64,000 bases of DNA from Pseudomonas caspiana (GCF_002158995.1 NZ_LOHF01000015.1:90110-154109); one strand, 5' to 3'; shown: positions 18,184-27,877, counted from the first letter of the stretch. Notes: a model not told the origin generated them from the letters alone. Numbers and translations: made by a program.

Positions 18184-18978
18184 TTAATGTTTGCCGACCA
18201 GCACCCGATCCAGGCCATAAACCCGGTCGAGGATGATCATGGTGGCCGCGGTCAACGCGATAACAACCGCGGAAACGGCGGCCATCATCGGGTCGATGGA
18301 CTCTGTGGCGTAGACATACATGCGCACCGGCAGCGTCTGGGTCGAAGGCGAAGTCACGAAAATCGACAGCGTCACCTCGTCGAAGCTATTGATGAACGCC
18401 AGCAACCAGCCACCGGCCACGCCAGGCAGAATCATCGGCAAGGTGATTTTGCGGAACAGCGTGAAGCGGCTGGCGCCCAGTGATTCGGCCGCTTGTTCGG
18501 CGCTGCGGTCGATGCCGATGGCTGCGGCAATCACCAGGCGCAGCACGTAAGGCGTGATGATCACCACATGGGCCAGGGTCAGCCAGAAGAAGCTACCGTT
18601 GACGCCCATCAGCGCAAACAACCGCAGCATCGCGACACCCAGCACCAGATGGGGAATGATGATCGGCGACAGAAACAACCCGTTAAGGAAGTTGCGCCCT
18701 GGAAACTGATGACGGGTAATCGCCAGCGCTGCCGGTACGGCAATAATCGTCGCCAGCGTAGCGGCAACAAACGCCAGAATCAGGCTGTTATAGAATGAGT
18801 CGATGAAGTCGGCACGCTCGAAGATCGCCCGGAACCAGCGCAGGGAAAAACCTGAGGTCGGCAAGCTGAGGGTGTTTTCTGGCGTGAAAGCCACCAGGCA
18901 GACCACCACCAGTGGCGCGAGCATGAATACCACGACCAAGGCGTGAAACGACAGGGCCAAAGGACCGTTTTTAGACAT
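18184..18978 (-). CDS. ABC transporter permease (PotC-like)
   Basis: The 264-residue inner-membrane protein has six predicted helices and the coupling motif QAAESLGASRFTLFRKITLPMILPG, the EAA loop that contacts the ATPase. It is the second permease of the pair and starts directly after the stop of the first. It belongs to the polyamine/Fe3+ class of importers. Confidence 0.9.
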   Translation of the reverse strand: MSKNGPLALSFHALVVVFMLAPLVVVCLVAFTPENTLSLPTSGFSLRWFRAIFERADFIDSFYNSLILAFVAATLATIIAVPAALAITRHQFPGRNFLNGLFLSPIIIPHLVLGVAMLRLFALMGVNGSFFWLTLAHVVIITPYVLRLVIAAAIGIDRSAEQAAESLGASRFTLFRKITLPMILPGVAGGWLLAFINSFDEVTLSIFVTSPSTQTLPVRMYVYATESIDPMMAAVSAVVIALTAATMIILDRVYGLDRVLVGKH

Positions 18979-18981
18979 GGT

Positions 18982-19854
18982 TCATTCCCCCAGGGTTTTC
19001 TTGTAGCGGCCTTCAACCATGCGGTTCCAGGACAGCATGACCAGCAGGTTGACCAGCAACAGCGCCACCGCAATGGTCGCACCCATGGGCCAGTTCAGCT
19101 CGGAGAGGTATTGGTCGTAGACCACCGTGGCAACCATCTTCAGGCGGCGTCCGCCGAGCAGGCCGGGGATCGCGAAGGAACTTGCCGACAAGCCAAAAAC
19201 AATCAATGTGCCGGACAACATGCCCGGCATGATCTGAGGCAACACCACCAGGCGCATTACTTTGGCCTGACTCGCGCCGAGGGACAGCGCGGCCTGCTCA
19301 GCCGCAGGGTCGAGTTTCTGCAGTGAGGTCCAGATCGGAATGATCATGAACGGCAGCATCACGTGCACCAGTGCAATGATCACGGCGAAAGGGGTGTAAA
19401 GCATTTTGATTGGCTGGCCGCCCAGCGCTTGTATGCCCTGATTGATCAGGCCATCGGCACCGAGCAACAGGCTCCAGCCGAAAGCGCGCACCACTACGGA
19501 AATCAACAGCGGCGTGAGGATCAGAATCAGAAAGATCGAACGCCAGGGCGTGCCCATGCGGCTCAGAATATAGGCTTCAGGCACCCCGATAACCACGCAC
19601 AGCAAGGTCACCAGCGCACTGATCCAGAAGGTGCGCAGGAAGATTTCGTAGAAGTACGAATCGGTCAGCACCTCGCCATAGTTGGCCAGGGTATAAGAGT
19701 CGCTTTTAACCCCGACTTCATAGTCAAAGACGTTGAAAGACAGGATCAGCGTGAGTGCCAGCGGGACCAGCAGCAGGCAAGTGAACATCACCAGTGCCGG
19801 TGCCGACAGTAAATAGCCGCGCCCGCCGCGGCGCATATCGGCCAGCAGGCTCAT
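18982..19854 (-). CDS. ABC transporter permease (PotB-like)
   Basis: The 290-residue inner-membrane protein has about six helices and the EAA loop QAALSLGASQAKVMRLVVLPQ. The start at 19854 (MSLLADMRRGGRGYLL) overlaps the ATPase stop by ATGA; the longer open frame upstream lies inside the ATPase gene. With the PotC-like permease it forms the channel of the importer. Confidence 0.9.
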   Translation of the reverse strand: MSLLADMRRGGRGYLLSAPALVMFTCLLLVPLALTLILSFNVFDYEVGVKSDSYTLANYGEVLTDSYFYEIFLRTFWISALVTLLCVVIGVPEAYILSRMGTPWRSIFLILILTPLLISVVVRAFGWSLLLGADGLINQGIQALGGQPIKMLYTPFAVIIALVHVMLPFMIIPIWTSLQKLDPAAEQAALSLGASQAKVMRLVVLPQIMPGMLSGTLIVFGLSASSFAIPGLLGGRRLKMVATVVYDQYLSELNWPMGATIAVALLLVNLLVMLSWNRMVEGRYKKTLGE

Positions 19855-20879
19855 GGGTGCACCTCGTCGGCATCCAGTACGCGCAGCAAACCGGCGGGCC
19901 AATCCATGCCCACCGCCGTGCCTTCTTCCATGGGCGCATCGCCGTCGTTGCGGCGCACCACGGTCAACTCGCCGATCGCGGTTTCGATGCGGTACAGCCA
20001 TTGGCTGCCAAGGAAGTAACGGGTGATGACCTTGCCCTGCAAACGCCCGGTGCCAGCGGCCACCAGATCGATCTTTTCCGGACGAAGGCTGAGGGTCAGC
20101 GCACCGTCGCCCGGTGTCTGCCGCACTTGAGCACAGCCCTCGTTGTCCAGATCACCGGGCAGCATGTTGGCCTTGCCGACGAAGCCCGAAATGAACCGCG
20201 TACGGGGGTGTTCATAAAGTTTGTATGGCTCGTCAATCTGGGTGATACGCCCGGCCTGCATGACCACCACGCGGTCACTGATGGACAGTGCTTCTGCCTG
20301 GTCGTGAGTCACCATCAACGTGGTGATGCCGACTTCGCGCTGAATGCGGCGAATCTCGAACTGCATCTCTTCGCGCAGGTTGGCGTCGAGGTTGGACAGT
20401 GGCTCATCGAGCAGTAACACCGGCGGCTCAATCACCAGCGCTCTTGCCAGTGCAACCCGTTGCCGTTGACCGCCTGACAGTTCACGCGGGTAACGCTGGG
20501 CGTGCTGGCTCAGGCGTACCAGTTCCAGCACCGTAGCCACCCGGCGCTGAATATCCGCCGCTGGCACTTTACGCATGCGCAGGCCAAAGGCGACGTTGTC
20601 GGCAACGCTCATGTGAGGGAAGAGGGCGTAACTCTGAAACACCACCCCCAGACCGCGACTGCTGGGTTTGGCGTGAGTGATGTCACGGCCATCAAGGATG
20701 ATGCGCCCGTCGCTGACATCAACGAAGCCGGCGATCATTTGCAGGGTAGTGGTCTTGCCGCAGCCCGACGGGCCGAGCAGAGAAACGAATTCGCCTTTCT
20801 CCACTGCCAGATTCGTGGCGACCACGGCGTCGATGCTGCCGTAGCGTTTGGAGAGACCTTCAAGCTGCAAAAAAGCCAT
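19851..20879 (-). CDS. ABC transporter ATP-binding protein (PotA-like)
   Basis: The 342-residue ATPase has Walker A GPSGCGKTT, signature ELSGGQRQRVALARAL, Walker B VLLLDEPLSNLD and a C-terminal TOBE-like segment (about residues 260-340). It energises the two permeases. The start at 20879 gives MAFLQLEGLSKRYG, and AAGGTGG precedes it at a fitting distance; an ATG at 20903 is also in frame. As the first gene, its upstream region (20880-21129) holds the shared control region with the divergent IclR gene. Confidence 0.9.
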   Translation of the reverse strand: MAFLQLEGLSKRYGSIDAVVATNLAVEKGEFVSLLGPSGCGKTTTLQMIAGFVDVSDGRIILDGRDITHAKPSSRGLGVVFQSYALFPHMSVADNVAFGLRMRKVPAADIQRRVATVLELVRLSQHAQRYPRELSGGQRQRVALARALVIEPPVLLLDEPLSNLDANLREEMQFEIRRIQREVGITTLMVTHDQAEALSISDRVVVMQAGRITQIDEPYKLYEHPRTRFISGFVGKANMLPGDLDNEGCAQVRQTPGDGALTLSLRPEKIDLVAAGTGRLQGKVITRYFLGSQWLYRIETAIGELTVVRRNDGDAPMEEGTAVGMDWPAGLLRVLDADEVHP

Positions 20880-21149
20880 AGCTGCGTTCCACCTTTTCAT
20901 CACGCACAGCGTTGCAGTGCGTTTTTGTTATGGGCAGATGCGAAATGAAAGCTTTGCAGTTGCTGTGGACGTTGGTGCTCGCTCTGAGTCGGCTACCAGG
21001 TTTTGTTCAAATCGCCCTGTGGACTGAGATTAAGACGAAGACTAGGATGGGCGAAAGGGTGAATTTCACTGGACGATATATTTCTTTCAGTTCTTTCGTT
21101 CAATGAATTAGTTATCGAAAAGTGATCATATGAATTCCACTGAGCGGAA
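20880..21149. promoter_or_regulatory. Divergent control region between ABC operon and IclR gene
   Basis: About 250 bp separate the two divergent starts. An interrupted palindrome TTCCACTGAGCGGAA (21135-21149) overlaps the first codons of the IclR gene and resembles the GGAA/TTCC half-sites of IclR-type operators; AT-rich TTCTTTCAGTTCTTTCGTTC lies just upstream. Autoregulation plus control of the ABC operon is inferred. Confidence 0.35.
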
Positions 21150-21966
21150 TGAAAATTCAAAGGATACCGGTGTGGGTGCAGTCTCGCGGCTGTTTGCGGT
21201 GCTCCGTTGCCTGGGGGATTGCTCCGAAGAGGGCGAGCGCGTCACCCAACTCGCCCAGCAAGTCGGCCTCTCGCAGCCCACCACGCACCGCCTGCTGCGC
21301 AGCCTGATGGATGAAGGCATGGTCGAACAGGACCAGCGCAGCAAACGCTATCGGCTAAGCATCGAGTTCTTCGCTCTGGCAGCCAAAGCAGGCAAGACCA
21401 GCAACCTGCGCGACGTGGTCCGCCCGAGCATGCTGCGTCTTTCGGCATCTTTGGGCGACTCACTGTTCCTGCTGGCGCGCAGCGGTTTCGATGCTGTTTG
21501 CCTGGATCGCAGCGAAGGCCCTTACCCGATCCGCACCTTCACCGGTGATATCGGCGGGCGCGTTGCATTGGGCGTGGGGCAGGGTAGCCTGGCCATTCTC
21601 GCGTACCTGCCCGAAGAAGAGCGCGACACCGTCATCCGCTACAACCTGCCACGCCTCAAAGACTTCCATCTCTATGACGAAGTGTTCCTGCGCTCAGAAG
21701 TGGAAAACGTCCGCCGCCTCGGCTACGCCGCACGCAACACCGGCGCGCTGCCGGGCATGGCCGGTCTCGCAGTCCCGATATTCGACCGCGAAGGCCGCTC
21801 GGTAGCCGCCCTCAGCGTCGCCACCATCAGCGACCGCCTTGGGCCCGATCGGCTGTTGACCGTGGTGGAGTTACTCAAGCGAGAGGCGGCAGTGATCAGC
21901 GCAAGGATCAACCCTTTTGACCCGACGTTGCGGCGGCCGAGTCAGGTGTTTGGGCAGGTGGACTGA
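21130..21966 (+). CDS. IclR family transcriptional regulator
   Basis: The 278-residue product has an N-terminal winged HTH (about residues 15-80, with LAQQVGLSQPTTHRLLRSL) and a C-terminal IclR effector domain (about 95-265). It is transcribed away from the seven-gene amine importer/oxidase operon, so it most likely regulates that operon in response to the imported compound. The ligand is unknown. Confidence 0.88.
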   Translation: MNSTERNENSKDTGVGAVSRLFAVLRCLGDCSEEGERVTQLAQQVGLSQPTTHRLLRSLMDEGMVEQDQRSKRYRLSIEFFALAAKAGKTSNLRDVVRPSMLRLSASLGDSLFLLARSGFDAVCLDRSEGPYPIRTFTGDIGGRVALGVGQGSLAILAYLPEEERDTVIRYNLPRLKDFHLYDEVFLRSEVENVRRLGYAARNTGALPGMAGLAVPIFDREGRSVAALSVATISDRLGPDRLLTVVELLKREAAVISARINPFDPTLRRPSQVFGQVD

Positions 21967-21981
21967 TCGAAATTCATTTTC

Positions 21982-22054
21982 TGTAGGCGCTGCCGAAGGC
22001 TGCGATAGCGTTAAACCTGACGCACCGCCATTGCAGCCTTCGGCAGTTCCTACA
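21982..22054. repeat. Intergenic inverted repeat, family A
   Basis: Arms TGTAGGCGCTGCCGAAGGCT (from 21982) and GCAGCCTTCGGCAGTTCCTA (to 22054). It lies after the IclR gene. The rest of the 347-bp gap to 22313 shows no gene and would hold the promoter of the chemoreceptor. Confidence 0.92.
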
Positions 22055-22313
22055 GCTGGGTCTTTCAATTCAACGGTTTGTGTTTGGTTGAGAAGAGCTC
22101 TCAGTTGCGGGTCTCCAAAAAGAGCTTCGACGCTCGTTTACATAATTCTCGTGATACCACTCAACACGATCAGCGGCCCTCAAGAACCCGCCCCTCAAGC
22201 CGATGCGCAGACAGGCACGTTACGAGTCTCTCGTCCGTAACGCTTGCACAAGGAAGTCGAAATTTTCTGGTCTGCGCGCCGCCGCAGATCCTCCCCCCCG
22301 AGGTGTTCGTTCA

Positions 22314-23933
22314 ATGGCTAAATCCCTTCGACTCCAGATTCTGGGCATGCTGGGTGGCAGTCTGGTGTTGGTGCTGCTGATTGCGCTGGCTTGTTTCCAG
22401 TTCCTTTCCAATAACGTCCAGTCTTACCGCGGCTTGCTCGAAGGTCCGGTGCATGCGTCGCAATTGGTCGACGAGGCCAACCTTGAGTTCAAGATTCAGG
22501 TGCAGGAGTGGAAGAACGTTTTGCTGCGTGGCAAGTTGCCAGCCGATCGTGACAAGTTCTGGGCGCAGTTCGAGGAACAGGAACGTCAGGTTCAGGAATC
22601 CCTCGGGAAGCTCGCACTGGTAGAGGGTGTTCCGGCTTCGACGCTGACCCAGGTGCAGAAGCTGAGGGATGAACACAAAGCTCTGGGTGTAGCTTATCGC
22701 AAGGGCCGCGACGCATTTGTTGCGGCGGGTGGCGATCCGGTAGCCGGTGATGTCGCGGTGAAAGGCGTCGACCGTGCCGCCAGTGAGCAGATGAGTCAGT
22801 TGGTAGACAGCCTGCGCAAGATCAGCGGCGAGCAGTCAGTGCTGATCAGCAACGCGGCCGACCGGACGATTCTGTTGGGGGCGTTGATCATGCTGGCTTC
22901 CGCGCTATTGGTCGGTGTGCTGACATGGTGGGTGGTCAACCGCAACCTGATCGCGCCAATCCGCATGTTGATCGACTACGTTGCGCAGTTGAGTCAAGGC
23001 AAGTTCGGCGAGCGGGTCAATATCACGCGTCAGGATGAACTTGGTCATCTGGCGGTCGCGGCCAATATCCTGCGGGATTTTCTGGCGGATACTTTTAACA
23101 GGCTCAAGCGCAGCACGTCGGATCTGGACACTGCAGGCAACGAGCTGAAGTCTATTGCGACGCTTATGGCTCAAGGCACCCACGAGCAGTTCGAGCGCAC
23201 CGACCAGGTCGCGACGGCCATGACCGAAATGTCGGCAACGGCACAGGAAGTCGCCCGGCATGCGGCTCAGGCAGCCAAAGCTGCTGATGATGCGGATCAC
23301 CATGCGCGGGAAGGTGACAAGGTCATGCAGTCGACCATGAGCACCATCAATCTGATGCGCAGTGAAATCGGCAATACCGCCAATGTGATTCAGCGGCTGG
23401 AAACCGACAGCGTGCGTATCGGCAAGGTGCTCGAAGTGATTCGCGGTATCGCGGATCAGACCAATCTGCTGGCGTTGAACGCGGCTATAGAGGCTGCGCG
23501 AGCCGGTGAAGCCGGACGCGGCTTTGCAGTGGTGGCTGACGAAGTGCGCACATTGGCGCAACGCACGGCGGTGTCGACTGCCGAGATCAACCAGATCATC
23601 AACTCGGTGCAGACCGGTGCCAGCGACGCGGTAATCGCAATTCAAGGCGGCCAGAGTCGTAGCGAAGAGAGTGTCGAGCAGGTCAGTAATGCCAGCGCCA
23701 CGCTCAACCGTATCACCACCGCCGTTGAGGCGATTCGCGACATGAACCGGCAAATCGCTACGGCGGCTGAAGAGCAGACGTCAGTGGCTGAGGATATATC
23801 GCGCAATCTCACCGAAATCACAGCGATCGCCAGCACCAATCAGGACAACGTCAAACGCACCCAGGCGGCCAGCCATGATCTGCACGGTTTGTCCGTCGGA
23901 TTGAACGACGTTATTTCCCGATTGAGCGCCTAG
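22314..23933 (+). CDS. Methyl-accepting chemotaxis protein
   Basis: The 539-residue product has TM1 (about residues 8-30), a periplasmic helical region of about 150 residues, TM2 (about 180-203), HAMP (about 205-258) and the cytoplasmic signalling domain with hairpin tip [20 protein letters not shown]. The start at 22314 (MAKSLRL) removes a non-conserved N-terminal stretch. The periplasmic part is predicted helical and short, fitting a 4-helix-bundle-like sensor; its ligand is not known. It binds CheA/CheW and biases swimming. The next gene, a hybrid kinase, is 93 bases downstream. Confidence 0.92.
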   Translation: MAKSLRLQILGMLGGSLVLVLLIALACFQFLSNNVQSYRGLLEGPVHASQLVDEANLEFKIQVQEWKNVLLRGKLPADRDKFWAQFEEQERQVQESLGKLALVEGVPASTLTQVQKLRDEHKALGVAYRKGRDAFVAAGGDPVAGDVAVKGVDRAASEQMSQLVDSLRKISGEQSVLISNAADRTILLGALIMLASALLVGVLTWWVVNRNLIAPIRMLIDYVAQLSQGKFGERVNITRQDELGHLAVAANILRDFLADTFNRLKRSTSDLDTAGNELKSIATLMAQGTHEQFERTDQVATAMTEMSATAQEVARHAAQAAKAADDADHHAREGDKVMQSTMSTINLMRSEIGNTANVIQRLETDSVRIGKVLEVIRGIADQTNLLALNAAIEAARAGEAGRGFAVVADEVRTLAQRTAVSTAEINQIINSVQTGASDAVIAIQGGQSRSEESVEQVSNASATLNRITTAVEAIRDMNRQIATAAEEQTSVAEDISRNLTEITAIASTNQDNVKRTQAASHDLHGLSVGLNDVISRLSA

Positions 23934-24026
23934 TCATTGCAACGGCTTGTAATAGCTCGCCCGCATCGGCACCATTCAGCGCAATCGCCCGCCAGGGCCT
24001 CGGTATCACGATAAGCATGGTTGGGC

Positions 24027-26081
24027 ATGAGCAGCGATTTTAAGGACGAAGGGCCGGATAACAGCGGAGCGATTGAGTTTCCGGCAAAAGATGCGGCCGA
24101 GCGGTTGCAGCTCGCACTGGATGCCGATGCGATCATCGGCACTTGGGTGTGGCATGTGCAGGACAACCACGTCATTGGCGATGATCGATATGCCGCTACG
24201 TTTGGTTTGACTCCACAGGAGGCCGTAGAAGGCTTGCCGCTGGAGAAGGTCACGGCCTCCATCCACCCTGACGACAGGGCGCGCGTGGAAAGCGAAATCG
24301 GTCTGACCTTGCTGCGTGGCGGCGTTTTCAAATGCGAATACCGTGTGCTGCATCGCGACGGCACTTATCGCTGGCTGGAGGCCAAAGGCCGGGTCGAGTT
24401 TGATCAGGAGGGCAAACCGACGCGCTTTCTCGGCGTGCTTCTGGATATCGAACTGCGTCGCGAAGCTGAAGCTGAACGCGACCGGATTACCGCGCTGTTA
24501 CGCACGTTTACGGCCGCGGTTCCTGGCGTTGTGTATGCCAAGGACCGCCAGGGGCGCATGCTGGTTGCAAACCGTGGCACCACAGAGCTGATCGGCAAAC
24601 CTCCCGAGTTTTATATCGGTAAAACCGACCTCGATTATCTTGAGGACAAGGATCAGGCTCGGGTCATCATGGCCACCGATCAGCGGATCATGAATGGTGG
24701 CGTGTCTGAGCAAGTAGAAGAACAGGTCAGACTCGCTGACGGCTCAGCAGCGACCTGGTTGTCGGTCAAGGCGCCACTGTTTAGTGACACGGGTGAGGTC
24801 ATCGGGCTGATCGGCTCGTCCATTGATGTAACGGCCAGGAAAAAGGCCGAAGCAGCGGTACAGGACCTTAACCTGACCCTGGAGCAACGTATCCGCGAAG
24901 CTATCATCGAGCGCGAGGTGGCTGAAGAAGCGCTACGTCAGTCGCAGAAAATGGAGGCGGTCGGGCAGCTCACGGGGGGAATCGCACACGACTTCAACAA
25001 CCTGTTGGCGGGTATTTCCGGCAGCCTGGAATTGATGCAGATGCGCCTGGGTCAGGGGCGCGTTGCCGATGTGGATCGCTATCTGGTTGTGGCTCAGGGG
25101 GCGGTACAGCGGGCGGCGGCGCTGACTCACCGGCTGCTGGCGTTCTCGCGCCGTCAGACCCTCGCGCCCATCCCAACCAACGTCAATACGTTGATCATGG
25201 GCATGGAAGAGCTGATCCGTCGTACCGTCGGGCCTTCCGTCGACATACAGGTGCGTGCTGACGCAGATCTCTGGACTGCGTTGATTGACCCGGCCCAGCT
25301 GGAAAATTCGCTGCTCAACCTCTGTATCAATGCTCGGGATGCCATGCCTCATGGCGGTCGGATTTTGATTGAGACACGTAATGAATGCCTGGATGAAAGC
25401 CATGACCTTGATCCCGAAGTGCAGGCGGGCGAGTACCTGAGCATTCGTGTCACTGATAGCGGCTGTGGCATGACCGCCGAAGTGGCGGCCAAAGCCTTCG
25501 AACCATTTTTTACGACCAAGCCGGTGGGCGAGGGTACCGGGCTTGGGCTGTCGATGATCTATGGCTTCGCCCGGCAGTCCGGCGGCCAGATAAGGATTCG
25601 CTCAGAGGTTGATCAGGGCACGACGGTTTGCCTGCAATTGCCACGTCATGCGCGGGAAATAGATCCTCCGGAGTTTCCACTACCCGTCAGCAATGCAGTT
25701 TTGACGGGGCAGGGTGAGACGGTTCTGGTGGTCGATGACGAGTCATCGGTCCGCATGCTGGTGACTGAGGTGCTGAGCAGTCTTGGCTATGTGGCCATCG
25801 AAGCCGCTGACAGTCAGGCCGGGTTGCGCATTCTGCAATCGGACGTGCGAATCGATCTGTTGGTGACGGATGTCGGATTACCTGGTGGCATCAATGGCCG
25901 GCAAATGGCCGATGCCGGGCGGCAATGCCGACCGGGCCTGCCGGTATTGTTCATCACGGGCTACGCGGAAACCACGGTGCTCGACAAATGCCACCTTGAG
26001 CCGCTGACCGAAGTGCTCACCAAACCCTTCGCGCTCGAGGCACTGGCGTCCAGGATCAAGGAATTGATCAGGGCTTTGTGA
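24027..26081 (+). CDS. Hybrid PAS sensor histidine kinase/response regulator
   Basis: The 684-residue protein has two PAS domains (about residues 25-150 and 155-275), a short coiled coil, a HisKA-like domain with His321 in GGIAHDFNNLL, a HATPase domain (NLCINARDAM, DSGCGM, GEGTGLGLSM) and a C-terminal receiver with LVVDDE and phosphoacceptor Asp615 in LLVTDVGLPGG. No membrane segment is visible. The GGIAHDFNNLL box is typical of the NtrB-like HPK4 group of hybrid kinases, which often act through a stand-alone partner. The start at ATG 24027 is chosen over the TTG two codons earlier. Confidence 0.9.
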   Translation: MSSDFKDEGPDNSGAIEFPAKDAAERLQLALDADAIIGTWVWHVQDNHVIGDDRYAATFGLTPQEAVEGLPLEKVTASIHPDDRARVESEIGLTLLRGGVFKCEYRVLHRDGTYRWLEAKGRVEFDQEGKPTRFLGVLLDIELRREAEAERDRITALLRTFTAAVPGVVYAKDRQGRMLVANRGTTELIGKPPEFYIGKTDLDYLEDKDQARVIMATDQRIMNGGVSEQVEEQVRLADGSAATWLSVKAPLFSDTGEVIGLIGSSIDVTARKKAEAAVQDLNLTLEQRIREAIIEREVAEEALRQSQKMEAVGQLTGGIAHDFNNLLAGISGSLELMQMRLGQGRVADVDRYLVVAQGAVQRAAALTHRLLAFSRRQTLAPIPTNVNTLIMGMEELIRRTVGPSVDIQVRADADLWTALIDPAQLENSLLNLCINARDAMPHGGRILIETRNECLDESHDLDPEVQAGEYLSIRVTDSGCGMTAEVAAKAFEPFFTTKPVGEGTGLGLSMIYGFARQSGGQIRIRSEVDQGTTVCLQLPRHAREIDPPEFPLPVSNAVLTGQGETVLVVDDESSVRMLVTEVLSSLGYVAIEAADSQAGLRILQSDVRIDLLVTDVGLPGGINGRQMADAGRQCRPGLPVLFITGYAETTVLDKCHLEPLTEVLTKPFALEALASRIKELIRAL

Positions 26082-26107
26082 TGATCCTTTGAACGGGCTG
26101 TGTTTGA

Positions 26108-26545
26108 GTGTTTGAAATTTCCAGCTACCTCGGGTTATTCCTCGCTGCATTCGGTGCGGCGACGCTATTGCCGATGCAATCCGAAGCAGTGCTGGTGGGC
26201 ATGCTGCTTTCCGGGCATTACACAGCGACAGCGCTGCTGCTGGTCGCGACCTTTGGCAACGTGCTTGGGTCATTGCTGAACTGGTTATTGGGCCGCTCGG
26301 TGGAGCGGTTTCGCCATAAGCGCTGGTTCCCGGTCAGCGAAACCAGCCTGGAAAAAGCCCAACGCTTCTATATGCGATACGGACGCTGGTCGTTGCTGTT
26401 GAGCTGGGTGCCGATCATTGGCGATCCACTGACGATGGTGGCAGGAGTAATGCGCGAACCGCTGTGGAGTTTTCTGTTGATCGTCACATTTGCCAAAGGT
26501 ATGCGGTATTTGCTGATCACAGCAGCAACGCTGGGCTGGGCATGA
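26108..26545 (+). CDS. YqaA/DedA-related small membrane protein
   Basis: The 145-residue product has about four hydrophobic segments and the SNARE-associated/DedA-like core ending MRYLLITAATLGW, typical of YqaA proteins. It is thought to support membrane lipid or envelope function in relatives. The start is GTG at 26108. A short gap of 26 bases after the hybrid kinase suggests possible cotranscription. Confidence 0.82.
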   Translation: MFEISSYLGLFLAAFGAATLLPMQSEAVLVGMLLSGHYTATALLLVATFGNVLGSLLNWLLGRSVERFRHKRWFPVSETSLEKAQRFYMRYGRWSLLLSWVPIIGDPLTMVAGVMREPLWSFLLIVTFAKGMRYLLITAATLGWA

Positions 26546-26635
26546 ATTAACGGTGGGCTATGATTGGTGATATCAATGAGCCATACTTTGCGCCTATTCA
26601 TCCCATTCCCGCTGTTTTAGCTCCGAGAACTGTCT

Positions 26636-26767
26636 ATGAAGCTGCTTGCCGTCGTGATCGTCGCGTTCCTGTCCATGGCCTCAGTCACCGCGCTGGCTCA
26701 CAGCGGTGGTACCGATTCCAAGGGTTGCCATCGCAACCACAAGACTGGCGATTATCACTGTCACTGA
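26636..26767 (+). CDS. Small exported His/Cys-rich protein (YHYH-like)
   Basis: This 43-codon gene has a clear signal peptide (MKLLAVVIVAFLSMASVTALA) and a mature part of about 22 residues with HSGGTDSKGCHRNHKTGDYH and a final Cys-His. The mature sequence contains two Cys and five His, a pattern that could bind a metal such as zinc or copper. Similar HSGGTD...GCH...H peptides are annotated as YHYH-domain proteins of unknown function. It follows the YqaA gene by 90 bases on the same strand; an inverted repeat follows it. Confidence 0.75.
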   Translation: MKLLAVVIVAFLSMASVTALAHSGGTDSKGCHRNHKTGDYHCH

Positions 26768-26779
26768 GTGACGATTCCT

Positions 26780-26863
26780 GAAGGAGCGCACGAGCACCGC
26801 GAGGCGGCGATAGCGGTGTATCAGGCAGACCGTAATCGCTCGCGGTGCTCGTAAGCTCCTACA
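26780..26863. repeat. Intergenic inverted repeat, family B
   Basis: Arms GGAGCGCACGAGCACCGCGA and TCGCGGTGCTCGTAAGCTCC with spacer TATCAGGCAGACCGTAATCG. It lies between the convergent small-peptide and CAP-domain genes. Confidence 0.88.
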
Positions 26864-26900
26864 AGGCAGATTGATGAAAGCAGCCTGGCCACAGACCCCG

Positions 26901-27752
26901 TCACTGCGCGCCAAACACGCCCGTCCAGTAGATGCCCGCATCACTCTTGGGGTCCACTGCATACGCTGCGCCCAGTTCTTTGAAAGCCGGATTCATCAGA
27001 TTGGCGCAGTGACCGGGGCTTGCCAGCCAGCCCTCGACAACCTTGGCGACGCTGCCTTGTCCGGCTGCGATGTTTTCGCCGATTTGCTGGCCTGAATAAC
27101 CGGCCAGCTCCGCTCGATCACCTGGCATACGGCCGTCGCGATCCATGTGGTCGAAGAAATTATTGTTGGCCATGCCCCGGCTGTGGTTTTCAGCTGCCGA
27201 CGCCAGTGCCGGGTTCCAGGTCAATGGCGTGGTCGCGGCCACGGCCTGAGCCCCGCATTGTCGAGCCTTGGCTCGCGCGGCGTTGATCAGCGCAAGCAGC
27301 TTTTGACCCTCGGCCTGCCAGTCTCCCAGACGCGCAGTCAGCAGTGGCCGAGCCAGTACGATGCGCCAGTCACGGCCTTCGCGGCTGACACCGATGTCGA
27401 CAAACTGTGGGTCTAGCACCACCCGACAGAAGCTTTCCTGAATAGTATTCATGGCTGACTGCGCATCCCGAGGACCAGACAGGCTGATCGCCTGCACATT
27501 GACCATCGGGTAAGTGGCGCGCGCCATGGCCTGCTGCAGATCCACCGGGCTGGTCGCAGAAAGCACCAGACGAGTGTCCACAGTGAGAGGTGGCAACTCT
27601 TGTGAAACCTGATCGCCGCAACGCTGTGACTGGTTGCGGAAATTGTTGATGGAATCGACCAGTTGAGACTCTTCCGACGCCACAGCGGTGGCGGTAAATA
27701 CCAAACCCAGTGACAAGGTGGCAAAACGCAAAAAAGATAAAGTAACGCGCAT
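26901..27752 (-). CDS. CAP/SCP domain-containing secreted protein
   Basis: The 283-residue product has a signal peptide (cleavage near TAVASEE, residue 25), an N-terminal region of about 110 residues of unknown fold, and a C-terminal CAP domain (about 155-283) with AENHSRGMANNNFFDHMDRD, GENIAAGQG and GHCANLMNP. The His and Glu that line the CAP pocket are present. CAP proteins in bacteria are secreted, sometimes with protease, lipid-binding or unknown roles. It is monocistronic and converges on the small His/Cys peptide gene. Confidence 0.88.
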   Translation of the reverse strand: MRVTLSFLRFATLSLGLVFTATAVASEESQLVDSINNFRNQSQRCGDQVSQELPPLTVDTRLVLSATSPVDLQQAMARATYPMVNVQAISLSGPRDAQSAMNTIQESFCRVVLDPQFVDIGVSREGRDWRIVLARPLLTARLGDWQAEGQKLLALINAARAKARQCGAQAVAATTPLTWNPALASAAENHSRGMANNNFFDHMDRDGRMPGDRAELAGYSGQQIGENIAAGQGSVAKVVEGWLASPGHCANLMNPAFKELGAAYAVDPKSDAGIYWTGVFGAQ

Positions 27753-27877
27753 TAATGTCTCCTTGAACTGACCGCGCCCATGATGCGCGATTTTGCGCTG
27801 TGCTGCGAAATGCCATTTAGTGAAGCAATATTGAGGGTAACGAGCGCTGTCAGTTCAGTTCCGCAGGCCTCCCGTGG

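Noticed and set aside
22203..22313. N-terminal extension of the chemoreceptor from an upstream start
   Set aside because: The 37 added residues are unconserved-looking and charged, and the normal MAKSLRL start with membrane helix follows at 22314.
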